Assembly (NCBI GenBank): GCA_937132065.1
Contig: CAKZNT010000058.1
Location: 1 to 35,371 of the forward strand
Direction: 5' to 3'
Origin: an uncultured Loktanella sp.
GTDB lineage: Bacteria; Pseudomonadota; Alphaproteobacteria; Rhodobacterales; Rhodobacteraceae
DNA: 35,371 bases
Of this stretch, positions 7,660 to 14,953 are shown piece after piece (position 1 is the first letter of the stretch; every line of letters starts with the position of its first letter). The notes beneath the pieces are model-generated. The model made no database searches, was not told where the DNA came from, and saw only the letters and a program-made list of their open reading frames with translations. The translations under genes and the position numbers were made by a program.

Positions 7660-8913
7660 TTAACGGCGGTCCCGCAGCGCGTAATAGACAAGGCTGAAGA
7701 TGGACCAGATCAGAAAGCTGAACAGGCCGATGATTGCAATCAGGATGATCCGCTGGGGAAACTCGGATTTCTGCGCCAGCGTGGGCTTGATGTAGGTGGC
7801 CAGATAGCGGCTTTGCCGGTTGGCCTCAGCCACGGCAGCATCGCGCGCCGCCAAAGACGCAGCATAGGCGGCCTCGGCAAATTCACGATCCACGGTCAGG
7901 CGCTCAAAGTCCGCGATTGTGGTCGCATATTCCACACCACCCGGGCCCTGCCCGCCGACGCCAAATTTCTGGCGCTCTGCATCAATGCGCACTTGGATAA
8001 CGTCAATTCGCCGCTGTGCCTGCTCTAGGCGCGGATCGCCGTCGCGGGCGATGTCAGCCAATAGGTCAAAGTCGATCAGCGCTTCGGCCTGTTGGGCCTG
8101 CAAGGTCGTCAAAAGGCCCATTTGCGCCTGAATGTCCGCATTAGGGTCTACAATCTGGTTGGTCAGGCGGAATGTTGTCAGCGCTTCGCGGGTCTGCTTG
8201 AGGCGCTCCACGGCTTGCTCGAGGTCTTGGGTCGCATAGCGCGTTGCATCGGCGCGCGCGATTGCGGACAGCTCGTTGATGATCTGCGAATTTTCAGCAA
8301 AAATCTCTTCGGCAATCGCTTTTGCATCGTCTGGAGTGAACGCAAGCGCGCGGATTTCCATCAATCCGGAACCGGCATCATAAGAGATACGCACCATGCG
8401 CTGCCAATAACGGGTCAAATCCTCGACCGTGCCTTCGGGATTAAAGCTCAAGAGCCAGTCGGGGTCGCGTTGCTTGGTGTAGATTGTGCGCAAGTCGAGC
8501 TTGTTGTCGATGTTTTGCACAAGCTGCTGGCTGCGCATGAATTCGTATAGAATATCGGAATCTTGCGCGCCTGAACCTCCACCGCCCAGCGTCGAGCCCA
8601 GCCCGCCAAGCAGGTCAACCGCACTGCTGACATCTTCGGATCTGACGGTGAAGCCAAGGGTCGAGGCGTATTGATCGGCGGCTCTGCTATAAAGATACCA
8701 ACTTGCGGCAGCGATCGGCACGATCACGATGATCAGAAACGACAAAATCAATCCGTAGTGGCGCTTGCGCATTGCCGCTGGCCGCCCGCCCTGTGATCGT
8801 TGAGGGGGCTTTTGCCTGTTTCTGCCGCCGCCCTTGCCACCACCTCCACCGCGCTTGGGTGCAGGGGCGTCGGCAGGCGGCTGTGCTGGCGTGTTGGGCG
8901 GGGTGTCGGTCAT
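7660..8913 (-). CDS. Capsule polysaccharide export inner-membrane protein (KpsE/BexC-like)
   Basis: 417 residues. The N-terminal ~48 residues are a cytoplasmic Pro/Gly/Lys-rich tail, followed by a membrane segment (about 53-75), a long periplasmic, largely coiled-coil domain (for example TRYATQDLEQAVERLKQTREAL) and a second membrane segment near the end (about 387-411). This is the KpsE/BexC/CtrB polysaccharide co-polymerase topology, and the SRAADQYASTLGFTVRSED and LLGGLG segments fit that family. It should connect the inner-membrane ABC exporter to an outer-membrane channel and help set chain length. A parS-like palindrome lies about 100 bases upstream, in its promoter region. Confidence 0.88.
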   Translation of the reverse strand: MTDTPPNTPAQPPADAPAPKRGGGGGKGGGRNRQKPPQRSQGGRPAAMRKRHYGLILSFLIIVIVPIAAASWYLYSRAADQYASTLGFTVRSEDVSSAVDLLGGLGSTLGGGGSGAQDSDILYEFMRSQQLVQNIDNKLDLRTIYTKQRDPDWLLSFNPEGTVEDLTRYWQRMVRISYDAGSGLMEIRALAFTPDDAKAIAEEIFAENSQIINELSAIARADATRYATQDLEQAVERLKQTREALTTFRLTNQIVDPNADIQAQMGLLTTLQAQQAEALIDFDLLADIARDGDPRLEQAQRRIDVIQVRIDAERQKFGVGGQGPGGVEYATTIADFERLTVDREFAEAAYAASLAARDAAVAEANRQSRYLATYIKPTLAQKSEFPQRIILIAIIGLFSFLIWSIFSLVYYALRDRR

Positions 8914-9008
8914 CTGGGCTGATCCTGCGTCCGGGGGGTTTGTGGCAGGCTACCTTGTTCGTGCGGTGCTATCCAGTCTTGATAGGAGCGCCTGCCAGAG
9001 CTGCGAGA

Positions 9009-9026
9009 TGTTTCGCGTGCGAAACA
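9009..9026. promoter_or_regulatory. parS-like site 3, upstream of the capsule export operon
   Basis: TGTTTCGCGTGCGAAACA has 8-base complementary arms around GT, the same core as site 1. It lies in the 128-base gap between the licD-like gene and the kpsE-like gene, about 2 kb from the parAB pair, and so sits in the presumed kpsE promoter region. Confidence 0.75.
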
Positions 9027-9041
9027 CCGCGATCCAAACCG

Positions 9042-10301
9042 CTAGGCTGTGAAAAGCGTGCCACAAAACCTGAGGCGGCCCTCGGCATCCTTTTCCAAAA
9101 AGCCGTTTGTTGTCAGCTCGTTTTCAAGCTGATTGGCCTGTTTAGGGTCGAAAGCCGTTGCAAAAATATAGCGCCGCAAAAACAACACGACCGCAACAGG
9201 ATGCGGGACAAGCGCAAGGTTGGGCGTGTCTGTGGTGCAGTTGAATTCGGTCACAGGGGTGCGCCAGTCGCCGTAGTTTTCTGTCAGATAGGCATCCGCA
9301 TCCGCTGGGCCCAGCACGCTATGGCCGTAAAACGGGTAGGAGGTCAGATCAAAGGCGCTGTTTTCCCAGCGATGCAACGATGATCCGTGCCAATAGATCG
9401 CAGGTGTCGTGCGGGTGTCACGATAGTGAATGAACAGGTCAATATGCACACCTGACGTATGCACAATTTTCAGAATGTAAGGGATGTCAGGATCGGTCGA
9501 GACGATGTCAGGCTTGAAAAGGTTGGACTGGTGGTGGTCATATTTCTTAAGCACAAAACAGTCGCTGGCAAGGATCGCAGCACAGGTGTCTGCAATGTCG
9601 ATCTGGTCCTCGAATACGCCGAAATCAATATCGTAGTCATGGGGCAAAAACCCGTTTTCACGGATCAGGCCCAGAAACGTGCCCGAGACCAGAAACCACG
9701 GCATCTGGTCGTTCGGAAACAGAGCGATAAAATCCGCGAGCGCTTGTTTGGCGCCCGCAATGGGGAAGTCGCCTTGGCGCGGTTCTTGCGGGGCGAGGGC
9801 AGGGGGCAGGGGCGCGCCTGTCTGGTCCAGCAGGGCATTACATGCATCGCCAAAGGCCGCCAGATTTGCCGCACGCTGGGTGGGGTTGGTGTTGTTGTTG
9901 AGCCGCCGCGCTGCGATGAACGCCAGATCAGTGGCATAGTTTACAGGCTCTAACTTGGCCTTTCTGGCCGAGATGAATTTTTCCAGTGCCGACAATTGCG
10001 GGTCGCTCATACCCTCTGTCGGGTCAAAAAAGTCGTCTTGTGACGCGTCAATGTTTAACCACGACCGGCGAAAATACCATGCCCCGCGCCGCGCCCCGAG
10101 CTTGAAGTCGTTGGTCGTCCAGAACTGTCTGGCCAGATTCTTGCCCAGCACATGCTGGCGCGTGGTGAGCAATGTGCCACCATAGGCCGCCGCGGCCGCA
10201 AGGGCGCGCATCACAGGCCCGTAGTTGTGGTTGAGCAGCTTCATCAAGCGGAAGCTTTTGGACATGTTCAGGTTCATGAGAGCCGACCCGATATAATGCA
10301 C
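9042..10301 (-). CDS. LicD-like (fukutin-type) phospho-ligand transferase
   Basis: 419 residues if begun at GTG 10301; Met at 10277 (residue 9) or 10265 (residue 13) are alternatives, and no start has a convincing ribosome-binding site. The C-terminal half carries the LicD/fukutin-related signature: SGTFLGLIRENGF at 206-218, the metal-binding DYDID at 222-226 and a further Asp in HIDLF at 286-290. LicD-family enzymes transfer phosphocholine or other phospho-groups to surface glycans; fukutin relatives transfer ribitol phosphate. The N-terminal ~190 residues (helical, basic start) are not recognisable. The setting among capsule genes suggests decoration of the exported polysaccharide. The substrate cannot be told from sequence. 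Confidence 0.75.
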   Translation of the reverse strand: MHYIGSALMNLNMSKSFRLMKLLNHNYGPVMRALAAAAAYGGTLLTTRQHVLGKNLARQFWTTNDFKLGARRGAWYFRRSWLNIDASQDDFFDPTEGMSDPQLSALEKFISARKAKLEPVNYATDLAFIAARRLNNNTNPTQRAANLAAFGDACNALLDQTGAPLPPALAPQEPRQGDFPIAGAKQALADFIALFPNDQMPWFLVSGTFLGLIRENGFLPHDYDIDFGVFEDQIDIADTCAAILASDCFVLKKYDHHQSNLFKPDIVSTDPDIPYILKIVHTSGVHIDLFIHYRDTRTTPAIYWHGSSLHRWENSAFDLTSYPFYGHSVLGPADADAYLTENYGDWRTPVTEFNCTTDTPNLALVPHPVAVVLFLRRYIFATAFDPKQANQLENELTTNGFLEKDAEGRLRFCGTLFTA

Positions 10302-10510
10302 CGCAGAGGTAATTCCACCGGCGTTTCTCCTTGATTTTGCAGGCTACGGTTCACCATGAAACGGCTCGCATTACAACGGGCTTTCCAGCGCTGGACCGGG
10401 CTCGCCTTTCCCGTCCGTTGTATTGCCGTGGCGTTTTGTGTGTTCAAGGAGCCTACCAATTCAAAAACTGTTTTCTCTGCCCGAGGCCTATCCCAAGGCG
10501 ATCTGTGGCG
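10302..10510. other. Intergenic region with nested inverted repeats
   Basis: 209 bases between two minus-strand genes. Inverted arms TACAACGG (10372-10379) and CCGTTGTA (10415-10422) enclose a perfect palindrome TCCAGCGCTGGA (10384-10395). It lies just beyond the end of the long operon that terminates at 10511, so it may be an RNA hairpin acting as a terminator or processing site, though no T-run follows. A 52-codon plus-strand frame (10356-10514) crosses it but has no ribosome-binding site. Confidence 0.35.
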
Positions 10511-11386
10511 CTAGCTGATCTCAAACCGGTATGCAGGAAGGCCGCGCGTGGCCATGTGCGTTGTGAACAGGCCGCCTGATCCATCATCAGGCGCGTCTTG
10601 TTTCACGAGGCTGGTAATGAAAAGTTGCGTCAGGTCCGCCCCGCCAAAACAGGGCATCGTTGGCATCAGGGTTGGCACGTCGATCGTCGCTATATGTTCG
10701 CCATCAGGCGTAAACCCTTGCACGGCCCGCCCATAAGGGGCCGCGACCCAATACGTGCCCGCACTATCGACAGTTGCCCCGTCCGGTTTCCCTTGGGTGG
10801 CGCTCTCAAGCGTCACGAACCTGTCCCTTGCGCCAAGCGCGCCTGTTTCAGGATCAAACACGATCTTATCAACCCAAAGCGCACGCGTATCGCACAGATA
10901 CATGCGGGTGCCTTCGGGGGACCAGGCTATGCCGTTGGGGGTTGTGAAGCCTTTGAGGGGGGTTGTGATTGTGCCGTCGGGGGCGACGCGCATGATGACG
11001 CCTGAGGGGCCGCGGTCGTCGCGGTCTTGCATTGTGCTGATCCAGAACGCGCCATCGGGGCCGACTTTACCGTCGTTTGTGCGGGTGTCATCGGGCAGGG
11101 CGGGCCACTGGGCCACGCGCTTTGGGGTGTCGTCAAATGCGGCGATGACCCACAAACCACTGCGCCCCGCCATGACCAGCCCTTGCGGCGAAAACAGGCC
11201 AATACTAGACACTGTTTCAGGGGTTTTGGCGGTTTTATGGGTCTCGCTCACAGGGTCGTAACTGTGCAATTCACCCCCCTTGATATCCACCCAATACAAG
11301 CAATTGTTGCGGTCATCCCAAAGCGGGCTTTCGCCCAAAGCGGCGGCGTGATCGGGCAGGATGCGGGTCGCGGTCAGTGCGGTCAT
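10511..11386 (-). CDS. SMP-30/gluconolactonase-family sugar lactonase
   Basis: 291 residues from ATG 11386, which overlaps the upstream stop as ATGA; the longer frame to 11425 is not needed. It is a six-bladed propeller of the SMP-30/gluconolaconase/LRE family. The expected metal ligands are visible: Glu19 (LGESPLWD), Asn104 (TRTNDGKVGPDG), Asn151 (TTPNGIAWSPEG) and Asp202 (GKPDGATVD). Members hydrolyse aldono-lactones to aldonic acids. It is the last gene of a nine-gene operon that also encodes a sugar dehydrogenase, with a sugar-acid dehydratase divergent from that operon, so it may open a lactone made by the dehydrogenase. The sugar is not determinable from sequence. Confidence 0.9.
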   Translation of the reverse strand: MTALTATRILPDHAAALGESPLWDDRNNCLYWVDIKGGELHSYDPVSETHKTAKTPETVSSIGLFSPQGLVMAGRSGLWVIAAFDDTPKRVAQWPALPDDTRTNDGKVGPDGAFWISTMQDRDDRGPSGVIMRVAPDGTITTPLKGFTTPNGIAWSPEGTRMYLCDTRALWVDKIVFDPETGALGARDRFVTLESATQGKPDGATVDSAGTYWVAAPYGRAVQGFTPDGEHIATIDVPTLMPTMPCFGGADLTQLFITSLVKQDAPDDGSGGLFTTHMATRGLPAYRFEIS

Positions 11387-12486
11387 TTGATGTGGTCCTG
11401 AAGCTGGATGGCAAGGGCATCCCACCGATCACGTGGCAACCAATCGGCCAGCGAACACGGGATTTCATCGCGGCACAACACGTGCACAGGACGTGCACAC
11501 CCCGTGCACCGCAGTGACACGCCCGAGAGGGTCATGGTGGCAGGCGGGTGGATGTCGCTCAATGCGCCCTCAAAGGTGTAGCGCAGGGTGGCTTTGTGAT
11601 CGCCGTCAAGCGCAACGGGCGCGGGAATGGGGATGGTCATCTGTGTCAGACTGCGCGTGGTGCGAAAGAACGCCGAGGCGGGCTTCAGCGACAGACAGGC
11701 GCGGTCACTTTGGTCGCTGCTTATGGTTCCGACACTTCGGGAGGCATCAAAGCTGATCCCTGTGACAGAGCCTGCACAAGGTCCGGTGATAGTGATCTCG
11801 GCTCCGGGCAAGATTTCGAGGCAGTCTCGTGACATCAAAGAGCTTTCGCGGGTCACTTCCTGTGCGTCACCTTTTACCTGAAACGCGGTATAAGGCACAA
11901 AATCCACAGGGTCATAGGTCCGTGCGAGGGGGGTCAGGGTTGGCGCGGTTTCAATCCGCTCTGCCATGTAGTCGATCAGGGCTGTGCCAATCGCGGCCCC
12001 GATTTCGCGGTGAATGTGCATCGGGTCCAAGAACTGCTGATCAAAGCTAATTCCCGTTTGCGCGGCAAAGTCGTTGGCGAAAGCGTAGAAGTTGAACACA
12101 GGCACGCAGCGCGCGGCCAGTTCGTCCATGATCGCGTTTTCGAACGGGCGCGGATAGTTGATCCGCGTCGAGGTCGGAAGGATCACGATTAACGGCTGAC
12201 ACCCCGCAAGGGAGGCGGCGTCAACAGCGGCCAGCAGGTTGTTCATCGCCATGTCAGTGGTGGATTCATTGATCGAGATGAACACCTCTTCGTTGACGCA
12301 GTAATCCAGCACGCAAAAATCATACTGGCTAAAGTCGATGTCACGCAGGTGATCGCCAAGGGCCACGGTCCCGCTGGCCCCGTAAGAGTGGTTGGCAAAG
12401 CTGGTGATCCGCGGATCACGCGCGAGCGGATAGTTAACGCCGCGCGCAATGATCGCGTTGGACGTGCCTGAGAGGAGAACCCGCAT
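11383..12486 (-). CDS. SGNH/GDSL-hydrolase-like protein with C-terminal beta domain
   Basis: 367 residues. The N-terminal ~180 residues look like an SGNH fold: a strand followed by a nucleophile turn LLSGTSNAI (candidate Ser9), and a catalytic-type Asp/His pair in DPMHIH (Asp154, His157). The C-terminal ~180 residues are beta-rich (ILPGAEITITGPCAGSVTGI) and end with a Cys-containing segment (SLRCTGCARPVHVLC). No signal peptide or membrane segment is visible, so it is probably cytoplasmic. It overlaps the cytidylyltransferase stop by one base (TAATG) and the lactonase start by four. An esterase or O-acyl transfer role on a sugar is a guess; I do not recognise a characterised close relative. 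Confidence 0.6.
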   Translation of the reverse strand: MRVLLSGTSNAIIARGVNYPLARDPRITSFANHSYGASGTVALGDHLRDIDFSQYDFCVLDYCVNEEVFISINESTTDMAMNNLLAAVDAASLAGCQPLIVILPTSTRINYPRPFENAIMDELAARCVPVFNFYAFANDFAAQTGISFDQQFLDPMHIHREIGAAIGTALIDYMAERIETAPTLTPLARTYDPVDFVPYTAFQVKGDAQEVTRESSLMSRDCLEILPGAEITITGPCAGSVTGISFDASRSVGTISSDQSDRACLSLKPASAFFRTTRSLTQMTIPIPAPVALDGDHKATLRYTFEGALSDIHPPATMTLSGVSLRCTGCARPVHVLCRDEIPCSLADWLPRDRWDALAIQLQDHIK

Positions 12487-13157
12487 TACTGGCCGAAACC
12501 TGCCGCAGCGAGCGCTTTGACCATGAGGTAGTCTTCTTCGTATTTCACCACGATCCCGGAAGGGCGCGAGAGGCCAAAGAAGTCGAGCTTGCCGTGGAAT
12601 GTCGCACAGCCGCCTTTTGCGAATGTCTCGAGGTAGCTTGCCGCGCGCCAGCCCGTCAGTGACCAGCTAATGCGGTCAATTGGCACGAGTTCTTGGGTGG
12701 CATCCATGCCGTCACGCGAAAAGTTCAACGCCTCGCCGCCCATCATGCACTGGATTTGCTCATGCACACCAGCAAGCAGTGTATCGGTTCCCGTGGTGGT
12801 CAGATGCGTCACAAAGCGGTTGATCTCGTCAGGTGTGACAAGCGGTGCAATCGAGTGAACCTGCACCAGATAATCGCAAGGATGCGCCAGCAGAAATTCG
12901 TTTACGAAATCCTCGCTGGTTGCGTCATTGCCGCCCAGATGCTCGGGCCGTTTGTGAAAGGACACGCCATTTGCGCGCGCAAGATCGCCAAAGACGTCCG
13001 CCTCGGAGTTGACCCAGACCTCGTCAAAGCAATCCATCGCCTTGGCCTTGTTCATCGCCCGCACGATCAGGGGTTCGTTGTCGATTTCAAGCAGGTTCTT
13101 TTGCTTGAGCCGTTGCGAGCCCAAGCGGGCAGGGATCATGGCAATAATTTTAGGCAT
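12486..13157 (-). CDS. Acylneuraminate cytidylyltransferase-family protein (CMP-sugar synthetase)
   Basis: 223 residues, the usual length for NeuA/KdsB-type enzymes. The CTP-binding signature is at residues 10-21 (ARLGSQRLKQKN, compare ARGGSKRIPGKN), and the segment HKRPEHLGGNDATSEDFV matches the family's RP..L..D.ASS region. DYLVQVHSIAPLVTPDEI takes the place of the usual LQPTSPLR motif, so substrate recognition may differ. The family activates 2-keto-3-deoxy sugar acids (sialic acids, Kdo and relatives) as CMP-sugars. No NeuB/KdsA synthase gene is seen in the window. It lies between the phosphatase gene (three-base gap) and the SGNH gene (one-base overlap). Confidence 0.85.
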   Translation of the reverse strand: MPKIIAMIPARLGSQRLKQKNLLEIDNEPLIVRAMNKAKAMDCFDEVWVNSEADVFGDLARANGVSFHKRPEHLGGNDATSEDFVNEFLLAHPCDYLVQVHSIAPLVTPDEINRFVTHLTTTGTDTLLAGVHEQIQCMMGGEALNFSRDGMDATQELVPIDRISWSLTGWRAASYLETFAKGGCATFHGKLDFFGLSRPSGIVVKYEEDYLMVKALAAAGFGQ

Positions 13158-13160
13158 GGG

Positions 13161-13979
13161 TCAGCGTCCTTTGCTGCGGTGGTCGCGGTATGAGGTGACA
13201 AGATCGGGGCTACCTGACACGCTGAGCAGGTTGTCACCCGCCAGCGCCGCCGACCCCCGCGTGAGCGGGAACAGTGGATCAGAGCCTAATGCGGCGTAAC
13301 CTGCGCCCGCCTCTTTGCAGATAAGCCAGCCAGCCGCGTCATCCCACAGCTTGGCCTCGTAGTTGATGTTCATCTTGAGCCGCCCCATCGCCGCCCAGCA
13401 CAATTGCACGGCCTGACTGCCAAAGATGCGGTAGCGTGCGCCAACGACATTTGCCGCCCCGCTTTGCGCATCGTCTGGCGCACAATGGGCCAGATAGCCG
13501 CTAGAGATGCCGACAGGCGCGCGCGCGGCCATTGTCCCGTCCCATGTAAAGGGCGTGCCGTTTGCCTGCGCCCCGTGCCCCAGAGCCGCGCTATAGATCG
13601 TGTCATTGCCGTAGTCATAGACGACCCCCACAACAGGCGTCCCCCCCACCAAAAGCGCAACACTGGACCCAAAGAACGGCAGGTCGCAGGCGAAGTTCAA
13701 TGTGCCGTCAAGCGGATCGACAATCCAATAGGGTTTGTCATCAAGCGTTTCAGGGGCGGTAAAGTTTTCTTCGCCGATGAATTCGCTTTCGGGGAGCAGA
13801 TCGACCAACACGGTTTGCAGCCTGTCTTGCACGGCAAAATCGGTATCGGTGACAACGTCCCCTGCAACGGTGGTGTGCTTGTCGATCACCGCCCCTTGTG
13901 CGCTTGCGATCCCGTCGCGCAGGGCTGTGCGCAGCAATGTGCCAACGGTCGCCGCGAGTGCATCATACGAATGGTTCAT
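13161..13979 (-). CDS. Inositol-monophosphatase-family sugar phosphatase
   Basis: 272 residues. It has all hallmark motifs of the Mg-dependent, Li-sensitive phosphatase family: GEEN at 69-72, DPLDGT at 88-93 and LWDDAAG at 211-217, with an early Asp-rich TDTDFAVQD segment. Family members hydrolyse inositol phosphate, fructose bisphosphate, PAP or other sugar phosphates. In this operon, between a GmhA-like isomerase and a cytidylyltransferase, the likely job is removing phosphate from a sugar intermediate. Its start overlaps the preceding stop as ATGA (13976-13979). Confidence 0.9.
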   Translation of the reverse strand: MNHSYDALAATVGTLLRTALRDGIASAQGAVIDKHTTVAGDVVTDTDFAVQDRLQTVLVDLLPESEFIGEENFTAPETLDDKPYWIVDPLDGTLNFACDLPFFGSSVALLVGGTPVVGVVYDYGNDTIYSAALGHGAQANGTPFTWDGTMAARAPVGISSGYLAHCAPDDAQSGAANVVGARYRIFGSQAVQLCWAAMGRLKMNINYEAKLWDDAAGWLICKEAGAGYAALGSDPLFPLTRGSAALAGDNLLSVSGSPDLVTSYRDHRSKGR

Positions 13980-14935
13980 TTTGGTGCGTCTTCTTTTTGT
14001 GCCGCTTTCCCTGCAAGGGTTGCGCGGGCGCGAGTTTGTGGCAGGTTGTCTTCGACACTGTCGCCGATGCTGTTATAAATATCATCAAGTCGGGCAAGCA
14101 GCGCGTTGCGCAAATCCGGCTCATCCGTAAGCGCCTTTACGACCGCTTTTTCGGAGAGGATTTTCGAGAACATCCGGTCAAACCGCAGGGCCACTGTTGG
14201 CGCGTCTTTTGACATGATCGCATAGTCGCGCAAGACACTGAGCAGCGTGCTCATATTGGCGGAAAGAGCGGTCACGAGTGTCTTTCTGAGCTTGGGATTT
14301 TCCAGCATGCCGACCATGAGGTCAGGATCGCGCTGCACCAGAATGCCGACCAGCTCGGGCAGTTTCTCTTGCAGGTGGACTTCGAGGATATCCGTCAGGA
14401 GGTCGCCTGATGCCTGGCTTGTCGGGTCGATCGCCGCCAAGAGCGCGAGGGCCAGATCGTCTTGTGTGCTGTCTTGTGCAACGATTTGCGACCGGTAGGG
14501 GGCGAACAATGCGTTTGTGGCGTCTGGCAGGTTGGCTTGCGGCACGTTCTGGATGATCCGTGTCACCAGTTTTTTGTCGCGGGCGATGTATTGCAAGAAG
14601 CCTTTTTGGGCGGCCAGTTTGGTGCGCATGCCGCGTGCGTTCAAAATACGCAAAAGCGCCTCGGGCTGGCCTGCGGTGCGTCGCAGCATGGCATCAAAAA
14701 AGGCGGGGACACGTGCGATTTGATCGGCGATGTCGGGGTGCTGCACCATCTGTTGGGCGGCGCTTTTATCGCGGCTGATCTCGTCGATGATTTTATTGCG
14801 CAGCGCTTTGTTCTGGAGGGCGCGGCGCAGCACCTCGGGGTTCTCGATGGCCTTGGCAAAGGCATCGCTAAGAACGGCTGGCCGCCGAAAAAGACGGTTC
14901 AGGATTGATTGCTTCAGGCGACGGATAGGTTTCAT
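13976..14935 (-). CDS. Unknown all-helical repeat protein
   Basis: 319 residues; I do not recognise the family. It has a basic start (MKPIRRLKQSILNRLFRR) and is predicted to be nearly all helical. A short motif, an acidic/Asn/His residue followed by Pro or Lys and then a hydrophobic helix, recurs: ENPEVLRRAL, QNKALRNKII, QHPDIADQIA, ARDKKLVTRII, ENPKLRKTLV, SEKAVVKAL, DEPDLRNALL. This resembles the helical DP/STI1-type repeats of co-chaperones, though homology is not established. No signal peptide or membrane helix is seen. It is translationally coupled to the phosphatase gene and lies 18 bases after the tandem SGNH gene. Scaffold or partner-protein role is only a guess. Confidence 0.7.
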   Translation of the reverse strand: MKPIRRLKQSILNRLFRRPAVLSDAFAKAIENPEVLRRALQNKALRNKIIDEISRDKSAAQQMVQHPDIADQIARVPAFFDAMLRRTAGQPEALLRILNARGMRTKLAAQKGFLQYIARDKKLVTRIIQNVPQANLPDATNALFAPYRSQIVAQDSTQDDLALALLAAIDPTSQASGDLLTDILEVHLQEKLPELVGILVQRDPDLMVGMLENPKLRKTLVTALSANMSTLLSVLRDYAIMSKDAPTVALRFDRMFSKILSEKAVVKALTDEPDLRNALLARLDDIYNSIGDSVEDNLPQTRARATLAGKAAQKEDAPK

Positions 14936-14953
14936 TGGTGCATCCCGAATAAA

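Noticed and set aside
10356..10514. 52-codon plus-strand frame beginning MKRLALQRAF
   Set aside because: No ribosome-binding site, crosses a strong inverted repeat and overlaps the lactonase gene end; not enough support for a gene.
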